The translations under genes and the position numbers were made by a program. From assembly GCA_003963075.1 (NCBI GenBank), contig RXJV01000076.1:1-59503 (forward strand): a stretch of 59,503 nt of DNA. The letters are read 5' to 3'. Below the pieces are notes generated by a model. That model was not told the origin of the DNA. It was given only the letters and a program-made list of their open reading frames with translations, and did no database searches. This document shows, piece by piece, positions 44,269 to 53,721 of the stretch. Every line of letters begins with the position of its first letter. Positions within the stretch are counted from its first letter, which is position 1. Origin of the DNA: Burkholderiales bacterium (GTDB taxonomy: Bacteria > Pseudomonadota > Gammaproteobacteria > Burkholderiales > Burkholderiaceae_C).

Positions 44269-46857
44269 GTGGCCACCGTCGCCCAACTCCGGCAGCAGTT
44301 CAGGGCCGGCAAGCAGGCGCTGATCGACGGCTTCCTCGCCGCCCGGCCCAGCCAGGCCGGGGCGCAAACCTTGCTGCGCCGTCTGGCCCGCCATGTCGAC
44401 GACACCTTGCGGGCGCTGTGGGCCGAGGCGGGCATGCCACCAGGCTGCTGCCTTGCCGCGGTCGGCGGCTACGGCCGCGGCGAACTGTTTCCGCACTCCG
44501 ATGTCGATGTCCTCGTGTTGCTGCCCGACGGCGACGGGGCCGATGTCCACGGCCCGGTCAAGGCCGCCATCGAAGGCTTCATCACCTCCTGCTGGGATGT
44601 CGGGCTCGAGATCGGCTCGTCGGTGCGAACGCTGGATGAATGCCTGAGCGAATCGCAGGCCGATGTGACCGTCCAGACCGCCCTGCTCGAAGCGCGCCCG
44701 CTGGCCGGAGAAGCCGGGCTGTTCCGCGAGATGTCCCGCCGCTTCATGCGGGCGATGGACGCCAAGGCCTTCTTCCGCGCCAAGACGCTGGAAGCACTGC
44801 AGCGCCACACCAAGTTCGACGACACGCCCTATGCGCTGGAGCCCAACTGCAAGGAGAGCCCCGGCGGCCTGCGCGACCTGCAGATGCTGATCTGGATCGC
44901 CCGCGCGGCCGGCCTGGGCAAGACCTGGAAGGAACTCAGCGCACGCGGCCTCATCACCGCGTTCGAGAGCCGCCAGCTGCAGCGCAACGAGGGCCAGCTG
45001 CGCCTGATCCGCGCGCGGCTGCACGCGGTGGCCGGCCGGCGCGAGGACCGGCTGGTGTTCGACCTGCAGACCGCCGTGGCACACAGCTTCGGCTTCCAGC
45101 CCACCGGCGCACAGCGCGCCTCCGAGGTGCTGATGCGGCGCTACTACTGGGCGGCCAAGGCGGTCACGCAGCTGCACCAGATCCTGCTGCTCAACCTGGA
45201 GGAGCAGATCAACGGCTCCCAGCAGGACCTGCTGCAACCGCTCGACGGCCACCCCGAGTTCCTGGACCGCGGCCGCATGCTGGAGGTCGCCACGGACGAC
45301 CTCTACCAGCGCGACCCGCACGCCATCCTGCGCACCTTCCTGGTCTACCAGCAGACGCCGGGCATCAAGGGCCTGTCGGCGCGCACGCTGCGGGCGCTGT
45401 ACAACGCGCGCGGCCTGATGGACGCCGCCTGGCGGCGCGACCCGGTCAACCGCGCCACCTTCATCGCGATGCTGCGCCAGCCCGAGGGCCAGACCCATGC
45501 CTTCCGGCTGATGAACCAGACCTCGGTGCTGGGCCGCTACCTGTGGGTGTTCCGCGCCATCGTCGGGCAGATGCAGCACGACCTCTTTCACGTCTACACC
45601 GTGGACCAGCACATCCTGATGGTGCTGCGCAATGTGCGGCGCTTCTTCATCCCCGAGCACGCCCACGAGTACCCGTTCTGCTCGCAGCTCGCCGCGCAGT
45701 TCGATCAGCCCGAGCTGCTCTACATCGCCGCCCTCTTCCACGACGTGGCCAAGGGCCGCGGCGGCGACCACTCCGAACTCGGCGCCAGCGAGGTGCGCCG
45801 CTTCTGCCGCCAGCACGGCCTGAGCGCGCAAGACAGCGCACTGTGCGTATTCCTGGTCGAACACCACCTGACGATGTCGCGCGTGGCGCAGAAGGAAGAC
45901 CTCGCCGACCCCGAGGTCATCGCCGCCTTTGCCGCCAAGGTGGGCGACGCGCGCCGGCTCACCGCCCTCTACCTGCTGACCGTGGCCGACATCCGCGGCA
46001 CCAGCCCCAAGGTCTGGAACGCCTGGAAGGGCAAGCTGCTCGAAGACCTCTACCGCATCACGCTGCGCGCCCTGGGCGGAGCGCGCATCAATGCCGACGC
46101 CGAGATCGAGGCCCGCAAGCAGGAGGCCCGTCAGGCCCTGGCGCTGCACTCGCAGCTGCCCGGCACCGAGGAGCCGCTGTGGAAGACGCTGGCCGTCAGC
46201 TATTTCGCCCGGCATGACGGCGCCGAGCTGGCCTGGCATGCGCGCTCGCTGTGGCGCCATGTGCAGACCCAGGTGCCGGTTGTCTGCGCCCGCCCCTCGC
46301 CGATCGGAGAGGGCCTGCAGGTGCTGGTCTATGCACCCGACCAGCCCGACCTGTTCGCCCGCATCTGCGGCTACTTCGACGGCGCCGGCTTCAGCATCCT
46401 CGACGCCAAGGTGCACACCACGCGCGGGGGCTATGCACTGGACACCTTCCAGGTCATCCGCCCCGAGGCCGACGTGCACCATCGCGACCTGGTGCAGCTG
46501 GTCGAGCACAAGCTCGGCGCCGCGCTGCAGGCCGGCGGCCCGCTGCCCGAGCCGCGGCGCGGCCGGCTGTCGCGCCGGGTCAAGAGCTTCCCCTACTCGC
46601 CCCGCATTTCGCTGCGCCCGGACGAACGGGCCACCGCCTGGCTGCTGACCATCTCCACCAGCGACCGCGCCGGCCTGCTCTACGCCATCGCCCGCGTGCT
46701 GGCCCGCCATGGCATCAACCTGCAGCTCGCCAAGATCTCCACGCTGGGCGAGCGGGTGGAAGACACCTTCCTCGTCGACGGCGCGGCCCTGCAGCAGAAC
46801 AAGGCACAGCTGCAGATCGAGAGCGAGCTGCTCGACGCTGTGTCACTGCCCGCATGA
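44269..46857 (+). CDS. glnD: [Protein-PII] uridylyltransferase / uridylyl-removing enzyme
   Basis: Nitrogen sensor that adds or removes UMP on PII in response to glutamine. The 862-residue product has the nucleotidyltransferase site [19 protein letters not shown] (Gly-Arg and Asp-x-Asp), the HD uridylyl-removing site [17 protein letters not shown], and two C-terminal ACT domains (about residues 690-770 and 790-860, seen as [20 protein letters not shown] and [20 protein letters not shown]). The start is GTG, one base after the map stop. Confidence 0.95.
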   Translation: MATVAQLRQQFRAGKQALIDGFLAARPSQAGAQTLLRRLARHVDDTLRALWAEAGMPPGCCLAAVGGYGRGELFPHSDVDVLVLLPDGDGADVHGPVKAAIEGFITSCWDVGLEIGSSVRTLDECLSESQADVTVQTALLEARPLAGEAGLFREMSRRFMRAMDAKAFFRAKTLEALQRHTKFDDTPYALEPNCKESPGGLRDLQMLIWIARAAGLGKTWKELSARGLITAFESRQLQRNEGQLRLIRARLHAVAGRREDRLVFDLQTAVAHSFGFQPTGAQRASEVLMRRYYWAAKAVTQLHQILLLNLEEQINGSQQDLLQPLDGHPEFLDRGRMLEVATDDLYQRDPHAILRTFLVYQQTPGIKGLSARTLRALYNARGLMDAAWRRDPVNRATFIAMLRQPEGQTHAFRLMNQTSVLGRYLWVFRAIVGQMQHDLFHVYTVDQHILMVLRNVRRFFIPEHAHEYPFCSQLAAQFDQPELLYIAALFHDVAKGRGGDHSELGASEVRRFCRQHGLSAQDSALCVFLVEHHLTMSRVAQKEDLADPEVIAAFAAKVGDARRLTALYLLTVADIRGTSPKVWNAWKGKLLEDLYRITLRALGGARINADAEIEARKQEARQALALHSQLPGTEEPLWKTLAVSYFARHDGAELAWHARSLWRHVQTQVPVVCARPSPIGEGLQVLVYAPDQPDLFARICGYFDGAGFSILDAKVHTTRGGYALDTFQVIRPEADVHHRDLVQLVEHKLGAALQAGGPLPEPRRGRLSRRVKSFPYSPRISLRPDERATAWLLTISTSDRAGLLYAIARVLARHGINLQLAKISTLGERVEDTFLVDGAALQQNKAQLQIESELLDAVSLPA

Positions 46858-46861
46858 AAAG

Positions 46862-46910
46862 CCCACCCCCTACCGGCTGCGCCGGCCCCCTCAAGGGGGC
46901 GCGGTCAGTG
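46862..46910. repeat. GC-rich dispersed hairpin repeat
   Basis: Contains GCCCCCTCAAGGGGGC (46885-46900), a perfect 6-bp stem with a 4-base loop, within a C-rich block. A related sequence with the same structure lies at 48915-48975. Such elements are scattered in intergenic gaps of Burkholderiales genomes; function is not established. It occupies most of the 130-base gap between glnD and mnmH. Confidence 0.7.
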
Positions 46911-46987
46911 GCCTGGCAAAGCCAGTTCCACGACCGCCGCGCGGTCATGCACCACGCCGCAAACGGCATGCAGTCTGATCGGCGCCC

Positions 46988-48064
46988 ATGAGTTACACCA
47001 TCAGTGTGGGCGAGGCCATCGCCGAGCTGGACCGCTTCGACGCCATCCTCGATGTGCGCTCACCGGCCGAGTTCGCGGAAGACCACCTGCCCGGCGCCGA
47101 GAACTGGCCGGTGCTCGACGACGAGGAGCGCCGCATCGTCGGCACGCTCTACGCGCAGAACCCGCTGGAGGCCCGGCGCCTCGGCGCGGCCCTGGTGGCC
47201 CGCAACGTCGCCCGGCTGCTGGACGAACGCACCGGCGGCCGGCCAAAGACCTGGCGGCCGCTGGTCTACTGCTGGCGCGGCGGGCAGCGGTCGCTGTCGC
47301 TGCACTGGTTTCTCGGCCAGATCGGCTTCCGCTCCCGCCAGCTGGTCGGCGGCTACAAGGCCTACCGCAGCCGCGTACGCGACGATCTCGCCACGCTGCC
47401 GGCCCAGTTCGACTGGCAGGTGCTGTGCGGCCGCACCGGCAGCGGCAAGACACGGCTGCTGCAGGCCCTCGCGCGCGAAGGCGCCCAGGTGCTGGACCTG
47501 GAGGCGCTCGCCGCCCACCGCGGCTCGGTGCTCGGCGCCCTGCCCGACCTGGCCCAGCCCACGCAGAAATCCTTCGACAGCGCGCTTTGGGCCCGGCTGC
47601 GGCAGCTGTCGCCGGCACGGCCGGTGTATGTCGAGAGCGAGAGCCGCAAGATCGGCCGCATCGCGCTGCCCGAGGCCCTGCTCGCGGCGCTGCGCGGCGA
47701 ACGCAGCGGCTGCGTCTGGCTGGACATGCCCGATGCCGCGCGGGTCGAGCTGCTGCTGCAGGACTATGGCCACTTCGCCGCCGACCCCGAGCGCTTCTGC
47801 GCCGCGCTGGACGGCCTGGTCGAGCTGCGCGGCCGTGCCCGCGTCGAGGCCTGGCAGGCCCAGGCCCGCCAGGGCGACTGGGCCGGCGTGTTCGCGGCGC
47901 TGATGCGAGACCACTACGACCCGGGCTATGAGCGTTCGCTGCGGGGCCACTATCCGGCGCTGGCGCAGGCCTTCAGGCTCGCGCTGCCCGCGGCGGATGA
48001 TGAGACCCTGGCCCGCGCCGCACGCGACCTGCTGCGGGCCGACGCCCACCTCGCCCGGCGTTGA
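46988..48064 (+). CDS. mnmH: tRNA 2-selenouridine synthase
   Basis: Converts 2-thiouridine at the wobble base of some tRNAs to 2-selenouridine via a geranylated intermediate. The 358-residue product has an N-terminal rhodanese domain with the active Cys in LVYCWRGGQRS, and a C-terminal P-loop domain with Walker A GRTGSGKTRLLQ. It requires selenophosphate; the selD gene is not in this window. Confidence 0.94.
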   Translation: MSYTISVGEAIAELDRFDAILDVRSPAEFAEDHLPGAENWPVLDDEERRIVGTLYAQNPLEARRLGAALVARNVARLLDERTGGRPKTWRPLVYCWRGGQRSLSLHWFLGQIGFRSRQLVGGYKAYRSRVRDDLATLPAQFDWQVLCGRTGSGKTRLLQALAREGAQVLDLEALAAHRGSVLGALPDLAQPTQKSFDSALWARLRQLSPARPVYVESESRKIGRIALPEALLAALRGERSGCVWLDMPDAARVELLLQDYGHFAADPERFCAALDGLVELRGRARVEAWQAQARQGDWAGVFAALMRDHYDPGYERSLRGHYPALAQAFRLALPAADDETLARAARDLLRADAHLARR

Positions 48065-48110
48065 CCCGCATCAAGCCCGCAGCGCCGCCGCACGGCGACA
48101 CTGGCGCGCG

Positions 48111-48905
48111 ATGCCCAACCGTTTCAGTGAACAAGCGCTGCGTGAGTCGCAGGCCTTCGGCGTGCGGCCCATCCCGCTGCTGCGGCCGCTGGGCTGGCTG
48201 TCGCGCGGCTGGCACGACCTCTGGCAGGCGCCGCTGATCTCGCTGGCGCAGGGAGCGGTGATGGCCCTGTTCGGCGCCCTGCTCTGGGGGCTGGCGCATG
48301 AGCGCTTCTGGCTGCTGTCCGGCGCGTTCAGCGGCTTCCTGCTGGTGGCGCCGGTGCTGGCGACGGGCTTTTACGCCTGCAGCCGCGAGCTCGACCACGG
48401 CGGGCGGCCCGGATGGCGCACGCTGGCCGCGGTCTGGCGCCCCCATGACGGGCGCCTCATCGTGTTCGGCGTGCTGCTCGCCTTCGCCGGCACCGGTTGG
48501 GTGATGTGCTCGGCCAGCCTCGTCGCCGGCTTCGCCCCCACGCCCGTGCGCACCCCGCACGACTTCCTCGTCCACGTCGTGCTGAACGATGCCTCCCACC
48601 TGTTCGAACTGTGGCTGGCCCTGGGCGCGGTGCTGGCCGCGCCGGTGTTCGCGTCCAGCGTTGTCGCGATCCCCGCCCTGCTCGATCAGCCGCCGAGCAA
48701 GCTGGGCGTGTTTGGCGCCGTGCTGACGAGCTGGCGCGTCGTGCTGGAGCATCCGGCCCCCATCGCCCTGTGGGCGGCACTGCTGATGGGCCTGACCCTG
48801 GTGGGCATGGCGACAGCGCTGGTCGGTCTGGTCCTCATCGGGCCCTGGCTGGGCCATGCGAGCTGGCACGCCTACCGCGACCTCGTGACCCGGCGCAAGG
48901 ACTGA
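48111..48905 (+). CDS. DUF2189-domain membrane protein
   Basis: A 264-residue protein with about six membrane segments (starting near residue 35). N-terminal stretch FSEQALRESQAFGVRPIPLL and central LLVAPVLATGFYACSRELDH are the DUF2189 signatures. Function unknown. It follows mnmH by 46 bases in the same direction and precedes the dispersed repeat. Confidence 0.85.
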   Translation: MPNRFSEQALRESQAFGVRPIPLLRPLGWLSRGWHDLWQAPLISLAQGAVMALFGALLWGLAHERFWLLSGAFSGFLLVAPVLATGFYACSRELDHGGRPGWRTLAAVWRPHDGRLIVFGVLLAFAGTGWVMCSASLVAGFAPTPVRTPHDFLVHVVLNDASHLFELWLALGAVLAAPVFASSVVAIPALLDQPPSKLGVFGAVLTSWRVVLEHPAPIALWAALLMGLTLVGMATALVGLVLIGPWLGHASWHAYRDLVTRRKD

Positions 48906-48914
48906 GATGCCCAG

Positions 48915-48975
48915 GCCCCCACGCTCACTTCGTTCGCTGCCCCCCGAGGGGGCGCGTCAGCGCCTTCGGGCGGCC
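48915..48975. repeat. GC-rich dispersed hairpin repeat, second copy
   Basis: Related to the element at 46862. It has CCCCACGCTCACTTCGTTCG followed by a G/C-rich hairpin around CCCCCGAGGGGG. Fills the 83-base gap between DUF2189 and DUF2788 genes. Confidence 0.7.
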
Positions 48976-48988
48976 GGGCGGCGCTGAC

Positions 48989-49207
48989 ATGTTCGGCTAC
49001 ACCGAAGCGGAGATCGCGCAGTTTGGCCTGACCTTCGGGGTCTCGGCCTTCATGCTCTACATGGTCTTCATCATCCTGCAGCTGGCGCGGGAGTCGAAGG
49101 CCGGGCGCTTCGGCACCTTCGTGCTGCTGCTGGGCCTGGGCTTTGGTCTGGTCGGCTTCGCGGCCAAGGGTGTCATCAAGTTCTTGCTGCAGGGCCACCT
49201 CGGATGA
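48989..49207 (+). CDS. DUF2788 small membrane protein
   Basis: A 72-residue protein with two membrane segments (about residues 12-30 and 42-66). It starts MFGYTEAEIAQFGLTFGVSA and has ARESKAGRFGTFVLLLGLG, the pattern of the DUF2788 family. Function unknown. Its stop overlaps the YitT-type gene start in ATGA, so the two are co-translated. Confidence 0.82.
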   Translation: MFGYTEAEIAQFGLTFGVSAFMLYMVFIILQLARESKAGRFGTFVLLLGLGFGLVGFAAKGVIKFLLQGHLG

Positions 49208-49827
49208 GCGACCTCAGCACACGCATCAGCCGCAGCCTTCGCCACAGCCGGCTCGAGGACGCCCAGGCCCTGCTGACCGGCACGCTGTTCGCTGCGCTGG
49301 GCGTGGCCCTGTTCAAGCAGGCCGGCATGCTCAGCGGCGGCACCGTCGGCCTGGCCTTCCTGGGCCATTACGCGAGCGGCTGGCCCTTTGGCCTGCTGTT
49401 CTTCGCGATCAACCTGCCCTTCTACGGCCTGGCCTGGCGGCGCATGGGCGCGGCCTTCACGGTCAAGACGGTGATCGCCGTGCTGCTGATGGCGGCGCTG
49501 TCGGAGGCGCTGCCGCACTGGCTGGGCATCAGCGCGATCAACCCTCTGTTCGCGGCACTGGGCGGTGGGCTGCTGATCGGTGCAGGCATGCTGATCCTGT
49601 TCCGCCATCGCGCCTCGCTCGGCGGGCTGAACGTGCTGGTGCTGTGGCTGCAGGAAACCCGCGGCTGGCGCGCCGGCATGCTGCAGGCGGGGCTGGACGC
49701 CGCCATCCTGCTGGCCGGCCTGCCCTGGGTGCCCTGGCCACGGGTGCTGCTGTCGCTGTTGGGCATGGCCGCCATCAACGCGGCGCTGGCCATCAACCAC
49801 CGACCCGGTCGCTACATGGCCACTTAG
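49204..49827 (+). CDS. YitT-family membrane protein
   Basis: A 207-residue membrane protein with about five to six segments. AQALLTGTLFAALGVALFKQ and GMLSGGTVGLAFLGHYASGW match the YitT_membrane family, as does LGGGLLIGAGMLILFRHRAS. Family function is not known; no C-terminal DUF2179 domain is present. Its end overlaps the convergent DUF3501 gene by 4 bases. Confidence 0.82.
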   Translation: MSDLSTRISRSLRHSRLEDAQALLTGTLFAALGVALFKQAGMLSGGTVGLAFLGHYASGWPFGLLFFAINLPFYGLAWRRMGAAFTVKTVIAVLLMAALSEALPHWLGISAINPLFAALGGGLLIGAGMLILFRHRASLGGLNVLVLWLQETRGWRAGMLQAGLDAAILLAGLPWVPWPRVLLSLLGMAAINAALAINHRPGRYMAT

Positions 49828-50402
49828 GCCAGGTCGCCGGCCAGGCTGGCCAGGGTCTCCGGCGCGATCTGAACATGGGCGGGATAGTGCCTGTGGTCGC
49901 AGCCCAGCTTGACCGCTGCGCCGGCCTTCACGGCCTGCCGCATCGGCGCGCTGAGTTCGAAGCGCACGAAATGCACGGCCGAGGTCTTCTCGTCGTTTTC
50001 GCGGTCCAGGTCCTCGTCGGCGATCGCGTAGACGCGCGGCTGGCCCTCGACCTCGATGAAGAGCCGGTCCTCGACGCCGATCAGCCGCGCCAGCTCGCGC
50101 CGGCGCTCGTTCGGGTCGGGGTATTCGATCAGCAGCGTGGCCTTCCAGTTCGTGCCGTCGGGCACGAGCGGCGCATAGGCATCGATCTCGGCCTGGATGC
50201 CGTCCTCTTCGAAGATCTTCTCGATGCGCAGCATCTCCTGGATCTGGTAGCGGATGGTGCGCTCGTCCTCGAACTGCAGGTTCAGATGCTCGCCCAGGCG
50301 CACGCTGCGCAGCCGGCGGTGAGCGACGATGGCCGGCTTCTCGGTCTTGCGAAAGCGCGCGTACGCTTCCAGCGTCATCAGGCTGTCGGGGGTGATGCTC
50401 AT
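49824..50402 (-). CDS. DUF3501 protein
   Basis: A 192-residue soluble protein starting MSITPDSLMTLEAYARFRKT, with RRLRSVRLGEHLNLQFEDER (here split) and a C-terminal VKLGCDHRHYPAHVQI. It is the regular partner of the two upstream genes, a CCG-domain Fe-S protein and rubrerythrin, in a conserved proteobacterial cluster. Role unknown; a function in oxidative stress handling is inferred from context. Confidence 0.85.
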   Translation of the reverse strand: MSITPDSLMTLEAYARFRKTEKPAIVAHRRLRSVRLGEHLNLQFEDERTIRYQIQEMLRIEKIFEEDGIQAEIDAYAPLVPDGTNWKATLLIEYPDPNERRRELARLIGVEDRLFIEVEGQPRVYAIADEDLDRENDEKTSAVHFVRFELSAPMRQAVKAGAAVKLGCDHRHYPAHVQIAPETLASLAGDLA

Positions 50403-51754
50403 GCGAGGAGTCCGTAGGCGGTTCGCAGCAAGGTGAGCGGGTGGGCCACTGTGGCCGACGCGCCGGTCAGCGCCATGCCCTGGGCGATGTGGTGCCCCGC
50501 GAGCGCGCAGTCGCTGGAGATGAAGTCCGGCCCGTCCTTGGCCATGGCCATGGCCTTGAACACCGGCTTGCCGATCTTCATCGCCACCGGATGGGTGGGC
50601 GTCTTCACGCCATAGGTGCCGGCATGGCCGGAACAGCGTTCAACGGTGTTGAGCTTCACCTCGACGCTCTGTCCGATCAGCTTGAACATCTCCTCGGTCT
50701 TGCGGCCGATCTTCTGCACCCGGCCGTGGCAAGGGATGTGGTAGCTGACCCGGCCCAGGGCCTGCTTGAAGTCGGTCTTCAACAGCCCGTCCTTGTGGCG
50801 GGCGATGAGGTATTCGAAGGGGTCCCACATCGCGTCCTGCACAAGCCTCACGTCCTCCTCGTCCGGGAACATCAACGGCAGTTCCTGCTTGAACATCAGC
50901 GTGCAACTCGGGATGGCCGACAGGATGGCGAAGCCGTCTCTGGCATAGGGCGCCAGCACGGCGATATTGGCCGACTTGTGCTTCTCGACGCTGTCCAGGT
51001 CACCCAGCTCCAGCTTGGGCATGCCGCAGCAGGCTTCCTTCTCGACGATCACATAGGGGATCGCGTTGTGCTCCAGCACCTTGAGCAGGTCGAAACCGAT
51101 GCCGGGTTCGTTGTAGTTGACATAGCAGGTGGAGAAGATGGCCACCTTGCCCGGTGTGCGCTCGCCATTGCTGACGACCTGAGCCTCAGACTTGGGCGCG
51201 CTCCAGCGGAAACGCTGGGGGGCCAGCGCGGGCAGCCAGGCCTCGGGGTGCACGCCGAGCTGGCGGTCCATCAGCCGCCGCGCCAGCTTGGTGCGGTTCA
51301 GCGCGTTGACCGCCTGCACCACGACCGGAATGCCGGCGAACTGGCCATGCACATCCGTCGACGCGAGGAAGCGCTCGCCGGCACTCACTTTGCCGCTGCG
51401 GAACTTGATCGCCTTGGCGCGCAGCATGGTGTGCGGGAAGTCCAGGTTCCACGCATGCGGCGGCACATAGGGGCATTTGGTCAGGTAGCAGAGGTCACAC
51501 AGATAGCACTGGTCGACGACCTTCCAGAAGTCAGCCTTGTCCACGCCATCCAGCTCGCCGGTCTTGCCCGCATCGACCAGGTCGAACAGGGTCGGGAAGC
51601 TCTGGCACAGGCTGACGCAGCGCCGGCAGCCGTGGCAGATGTCGAAGATGCGCTCCATCTCGTGGAGGCAGGCCGCTTCGTCGTAGAAGCCCGTGCTCTT
51701 CCAGTCCAGCGCGTGCCGCGTGGGCGCTTCGAGATTGCCTTCGCGAGTCATCAT
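50399..51754 (-). CDS. Heterodisulfide-reductase-like Fe-S protein (GlpC/CCG domains)
   Basis: An oxidoreductase subunit of 451 residues (450 from the second ATG). N-terminal ferredoxin-like clusters: ICHGCRRCVSLCQSFP and CYLCDLCYLTKCPYVPP. Two CCG domains follow: STCYVNYNEPGIGF with ACCGMPKLELGD, and CHGRVQKIG with CSGHAGTYGV. It lacks a FAD domain, so it resembles GlpC or HdrD and needs a redox partner, perhaps rubrerythrin. It overlaps the DUF3501 gene in ATGA. The ATG pair at 51754/51751 sits 1 base after a terminator T run, with no ribosome site. Confidence 0.88.
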   Translation of the reverse strand: MMTREGNLEAPTRHALDWKSTGFYDEAACLHEMERIFDICHGCRRCVSLCQSFPTLFDLVDAGKTGELDGVDKADFWKVVDQCYLCDLCYLTKCPYVPPHAWNLDFPHTMLRAKAIKFRSGKVSAGERFLASTDVHGQFAGIPVVVQAVNALNRTKLARRLMDRQLGVHPEAWLPALAPQRFRWSAPKSEAQVVSNGERTPGKVAIFSTCYVNYNEPGIGFDLLKVLEHNAIPYVIVEKEACCGMPKLELGDLDSVEKHKSANIAVLAPYARDGFAILSAIPSCTLMFKQELPLMFPDEEDVRLVQDAMWDPFEYLIARHKDGLLKTDFKQALGRVSYHIPCHGRVQKIGRKTEEMFKLIGQSVEVKLNTVERCSGHAGTYGVKTPTHPVAMKIGKPVFKAMAMAKDGPDFISSDCALAGHHIAQGMALTGASATVAHPLTLLRTAYGLLA

Positions 51755-51755
51755 C

Positions 51756-51781
51756 AAAAAGGGCCGCTGGCGGCGGCCCTT
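51756..51781 (-). terminator. Terminator/attenuator between rubrerythrin and Fe-S gene
   Basis: On the minus strand a perfect 9-bp stem AAGGGCCGC/GCGGCCCTT with a 5-base loop is followed by TTTTT. It lies 10 bases past the rubrerythrin stop, and the T run ends one base before the ATG of the Fe-S gene. So it may end the rubrerythrin transcript, or attenuate read-through into the Fe-S gene. Confidence 0.75.
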
Positions 51782-51791
51782 GCACAGGGAG

Positions 51792-52211
51792 TCAGTCGAC
51801 CAGCGCGTCAAGCGCCTTCTGGTAGCGGTTGGCATGGGAGCGCTCGGCCTTGGCCAGCGTCTCGAACCAGTCCGCGATCTCGTCGAAGCCCTCATCGCGC
51901 GCCGTCTTGGCCATGCCCGGGTACATGTCGGTGTACTCGTGGGTTTCGCCGGCGACCGCGGCCTTCAGGTTGTCGCGCGTGGCGCCAATCGGCAGGCCGG
52001 TGGCCGGGTCACCCACGGCCTCCAGGAACTCCAGGTGCCCGTGCGCATGACCGGTCTCACCCTCAGCGGTGGAGCGGAACAGCGCGGCCACATCGTTCTG
52101 GCCTTCGATGTCGGCCTTGTTTGCGAAGTAGAGGTAGCGGCGGTTGGCCTGAGACTCGCCCGCAAAGGCGTCCTTCAGGTTCTGCTCGGTCTTGCTTCCT
52201 TTCAAGCTCAT
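51792..52211 (-). CDS. Rubrerythrin, ferritin-like domain only
   Basis: A diiron peroxide-reducing protein of 139 residues. Ferritin-like ligands are seen in [45 protein letters not shown] and [13 protein letters not shown]. It lacks the C-terminal rubredoxin CxxC domain, so it belongs to the short rubrerythrins and must take electrons from another protein. GGAG stands before the ATG. First gene of the rubrerythrin-Fe-S-DUF3501 set. Confidence 0.93.
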   Translation of the reverse strand: MSLKGSKTEQNLKDAFAGESQANRRYLYFANKADIEGQNDVAALFRSTAEGETGHAHGHLEFLEAVGDPATGLPIGATRDNLKAAVAGETHEYTDMYPGMAKTARDEGFDEIADWFETLAKAERSHANRYQKALDALVD

Positions 52212-52514
52212 CGCAGTCTCCGGTCGAGGGTGGGTAAAACACACGCTAGCGCGACGGCGCCGGCGCCGCCAATACATGCTTTCAATCCGGGCCATAGCAG
52301 CCCGCTATGCGGCGCGGACCCGGCTGCCGCCGCCCCGGCTGGTGCCGACGCCGCGACGCGCCGACCGGCACTTGCGGTGACGTGAGGTGATCGCAGCCGC
52401 TCGTCCCTGGTGGCGGGTTACCGGTCAGCCGCGCCGACCCTGCCGCCGAGCTGCAGGCGGCCCTGACCACAGCCGATCGCAACGCCTGTCGGCGGCTATA
52501 CTCACGAGCCGCGT
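52212..52514. other. Gap between rubrerythrin and tRNA-Ala
   Basis: 303 bases with no supported gene. It must hold the rubrerythrin and tRNA promoters; no clear box was identified. It marks the last stretch of core-type DNA before the accessory region. Confidence 0.35.
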
Positions 52515-52590
<76 letters not shown>

Positions 52591-52631
52591 CCCAGTCAAT
52601 GTCCAGAGGGGGACGGCCGTGCGCCTCGACA

Positions 52632-52660
52632 CATAAAGCTGCCACCTCGGCAGCTTTATG
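52632..52660 (+). terminator. Hairpin downstream of tRNA-Ala
   Basis: A perfect 12-bp stem CATAAAGCTGCC/GGCAGCTTTATG with a 5-base loop, 41 bases past the tRNA. The T tract after it is poor (CTTTCTG), so termination may be weak. Confidence 0.6.
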
Positions 52661-53055
52661 CTTTCTGCGGTCGATAGGCAAAGTTATGGATCCTCCCAGG
52701 CTGGTTTGCGCCGCCGAGAGCTGAGTCCGAACTGAGCGAGGATAGAGCTGACCGACTGCCTAAAGGCAACAGCGGCCCGTAGACTGCGCGACGCCGTGGG
52801 TTCAGCCCGCTGGCCCGGCCGGCCTCACCCAAGCAGCGCGCAGGGTAGCGACGTGTCCACGTTGCAATCAGCAACGCGCCCGGCGCATGAGTTGGTAGCA
52901 GAGGCCGACACGCTCGAACCGGTGGCGCCAGGGAGTTAAGGCTAAACGGCGGCGCCAAGGATTGAGACAATCCCATAAGAGACTGAAACGATGACGCGTG
53001 AATTCGCGACGATTGGCGCCTAAACTGTGACGCCAACATCAAAAAGCGGATCGCC
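52661..53055. other. Non-coding or degraded DNA at island start
   Basis: About 400 bases between the tRNA hairpin and the first accessory gene. Reading frames exist, e.g. on the minus strand, but show no protein-like composition and no recognised domain. It may be degraded sequence left at an insertion site. No direct repeat of the tRNA 3' end was seen within the window. Confidence 0.35.
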
Positions 53056-53406
53056 GTGGATCACTTGTCGGAAGTTCTCAAAATACTCGACGGCGCATTG
53101 CGCGCCAACGCGAGTATGGCTGCGAACTATGCGGGCCTGCTGGCGGACAAGCTGGAAGAAGGCGGCAATCGGCAGCAGGCACGTCAGATCCGGGAGCGGC
53201 TGGCGCGCGCTCCAGGTGCCCTGGTGTCGGTTCAAGATGCCCAGCACGGCATCAGCCTGAACAACCTGCCCGTGGACGGCGAGAGCCGCCTCCACACTGT
53301 GGACGTGAGCCGGCCGGAGCCGCGGGACGTCGGGCTGGTGCTGCCCAGCGCCATCGAGTCCCGGGTTCAGGAGTTCCTAGCCAGCGTAAAGTGCGCTGCC
53401 CCCTGA
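53056..53406 (+). pseudogene. Truncated N-terminal part of an AAA+ ATPase-like protein
   Basis: 116 residues starting MDHLSEVLKILDGALRANAS and containing LPVDGESRLHTVDVSRPEPR and GLVLPSAIESRVQEFLASV. From memory this resembles the region before the ATPase core of AAA+ proteins that occur with S8 peptidases in accessory islands. The Walker motifs are missing: the frame ends abruptly in KCAAP at DNA that looks like the edge of an IS3-type element. So it is probably a gene cut by the IS insertion. The family match needs a search. Confidence 0.5.
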
Positions 53407-53429
53407 GATCCGCAGCAGGTAGTTCTAGA

Positions 53430-53721
53430 GTCCGATCAACCCGAGATGGAGATCGGACCGATGAAGAAGCGACACACCGAGGAACAGATCATTGGGTTCC
53501 TGCGTGAGGCCGATGCTGGCCTGCCGGTCAAGGAGCTGTGCAGGAAGCATGGCTTCAGCGAGCCGAGCTACTACGCCTGGAAGGCCAAGTTCGGCGGCAT
53601 GAACGTGTCGGACGCACAGCGGCTGAAGACGCTGGAGGCGGAGAACAAGAAGCTCAAGAAGCTGCTGGCCAACTCGATGCTTGAGATCGACGCGATGCGC
53701 GAGGTGCTCAAGGGAAAGTGA
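53430..53721 (+). mobile_element. IS3-family element remnant
   Basis: Only an orfA is present; the expected larger orfB with the DDE catalytic residues is missing within the roughly 125 bases before the next gene's stop. The left edge may reach into the end of the truncated upstream gene. Extents are uncertain because no pair of terminal repeats could be identified. Confidence 0.6.
53461..53721 (+). CDS. IS3-family transposase OrfA
   Basis: An 86-residue DNA-binding transposase subunit: MKKRHTEEQIIGFLREADAG and VKELCRKHGFSEPSYYAWKA form the HTH, and LKTLEAENKKLKKLLANSML is the leucine-zipper-like helix used for dimerisation. The ATG at 53461 gives the usual MKKRHTEEQI start. In intact IS3 elements orfB overlaps its end by frameshift; here no orfB follows, so transposition is unlikely. 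Confidence 0.85.
   Translation: MKKRHTEEQIIGFLREADAGLPVKELCRKHGFSEPSYYAWKAKFGGMNVSDAQRLKTLEAENKKLKKLLANSMLEIDAMREVLKGK

Noticed and set aside
52905-52965. GTTAAGGCTAAACGGCGGCGCC resembling an integron attC core
   Set aside because: No integrase or array of cassettes and no second copy; the resemblance is short and probably chance.
52661-53042. 128-residue frame on the minus strand downstream of tRNA-Ala
   Set aside because: Composition is Ser/Leu/Arg-rich without domain pattern, no ribosome site, and not recognised. Treated as non-coding or degraded.
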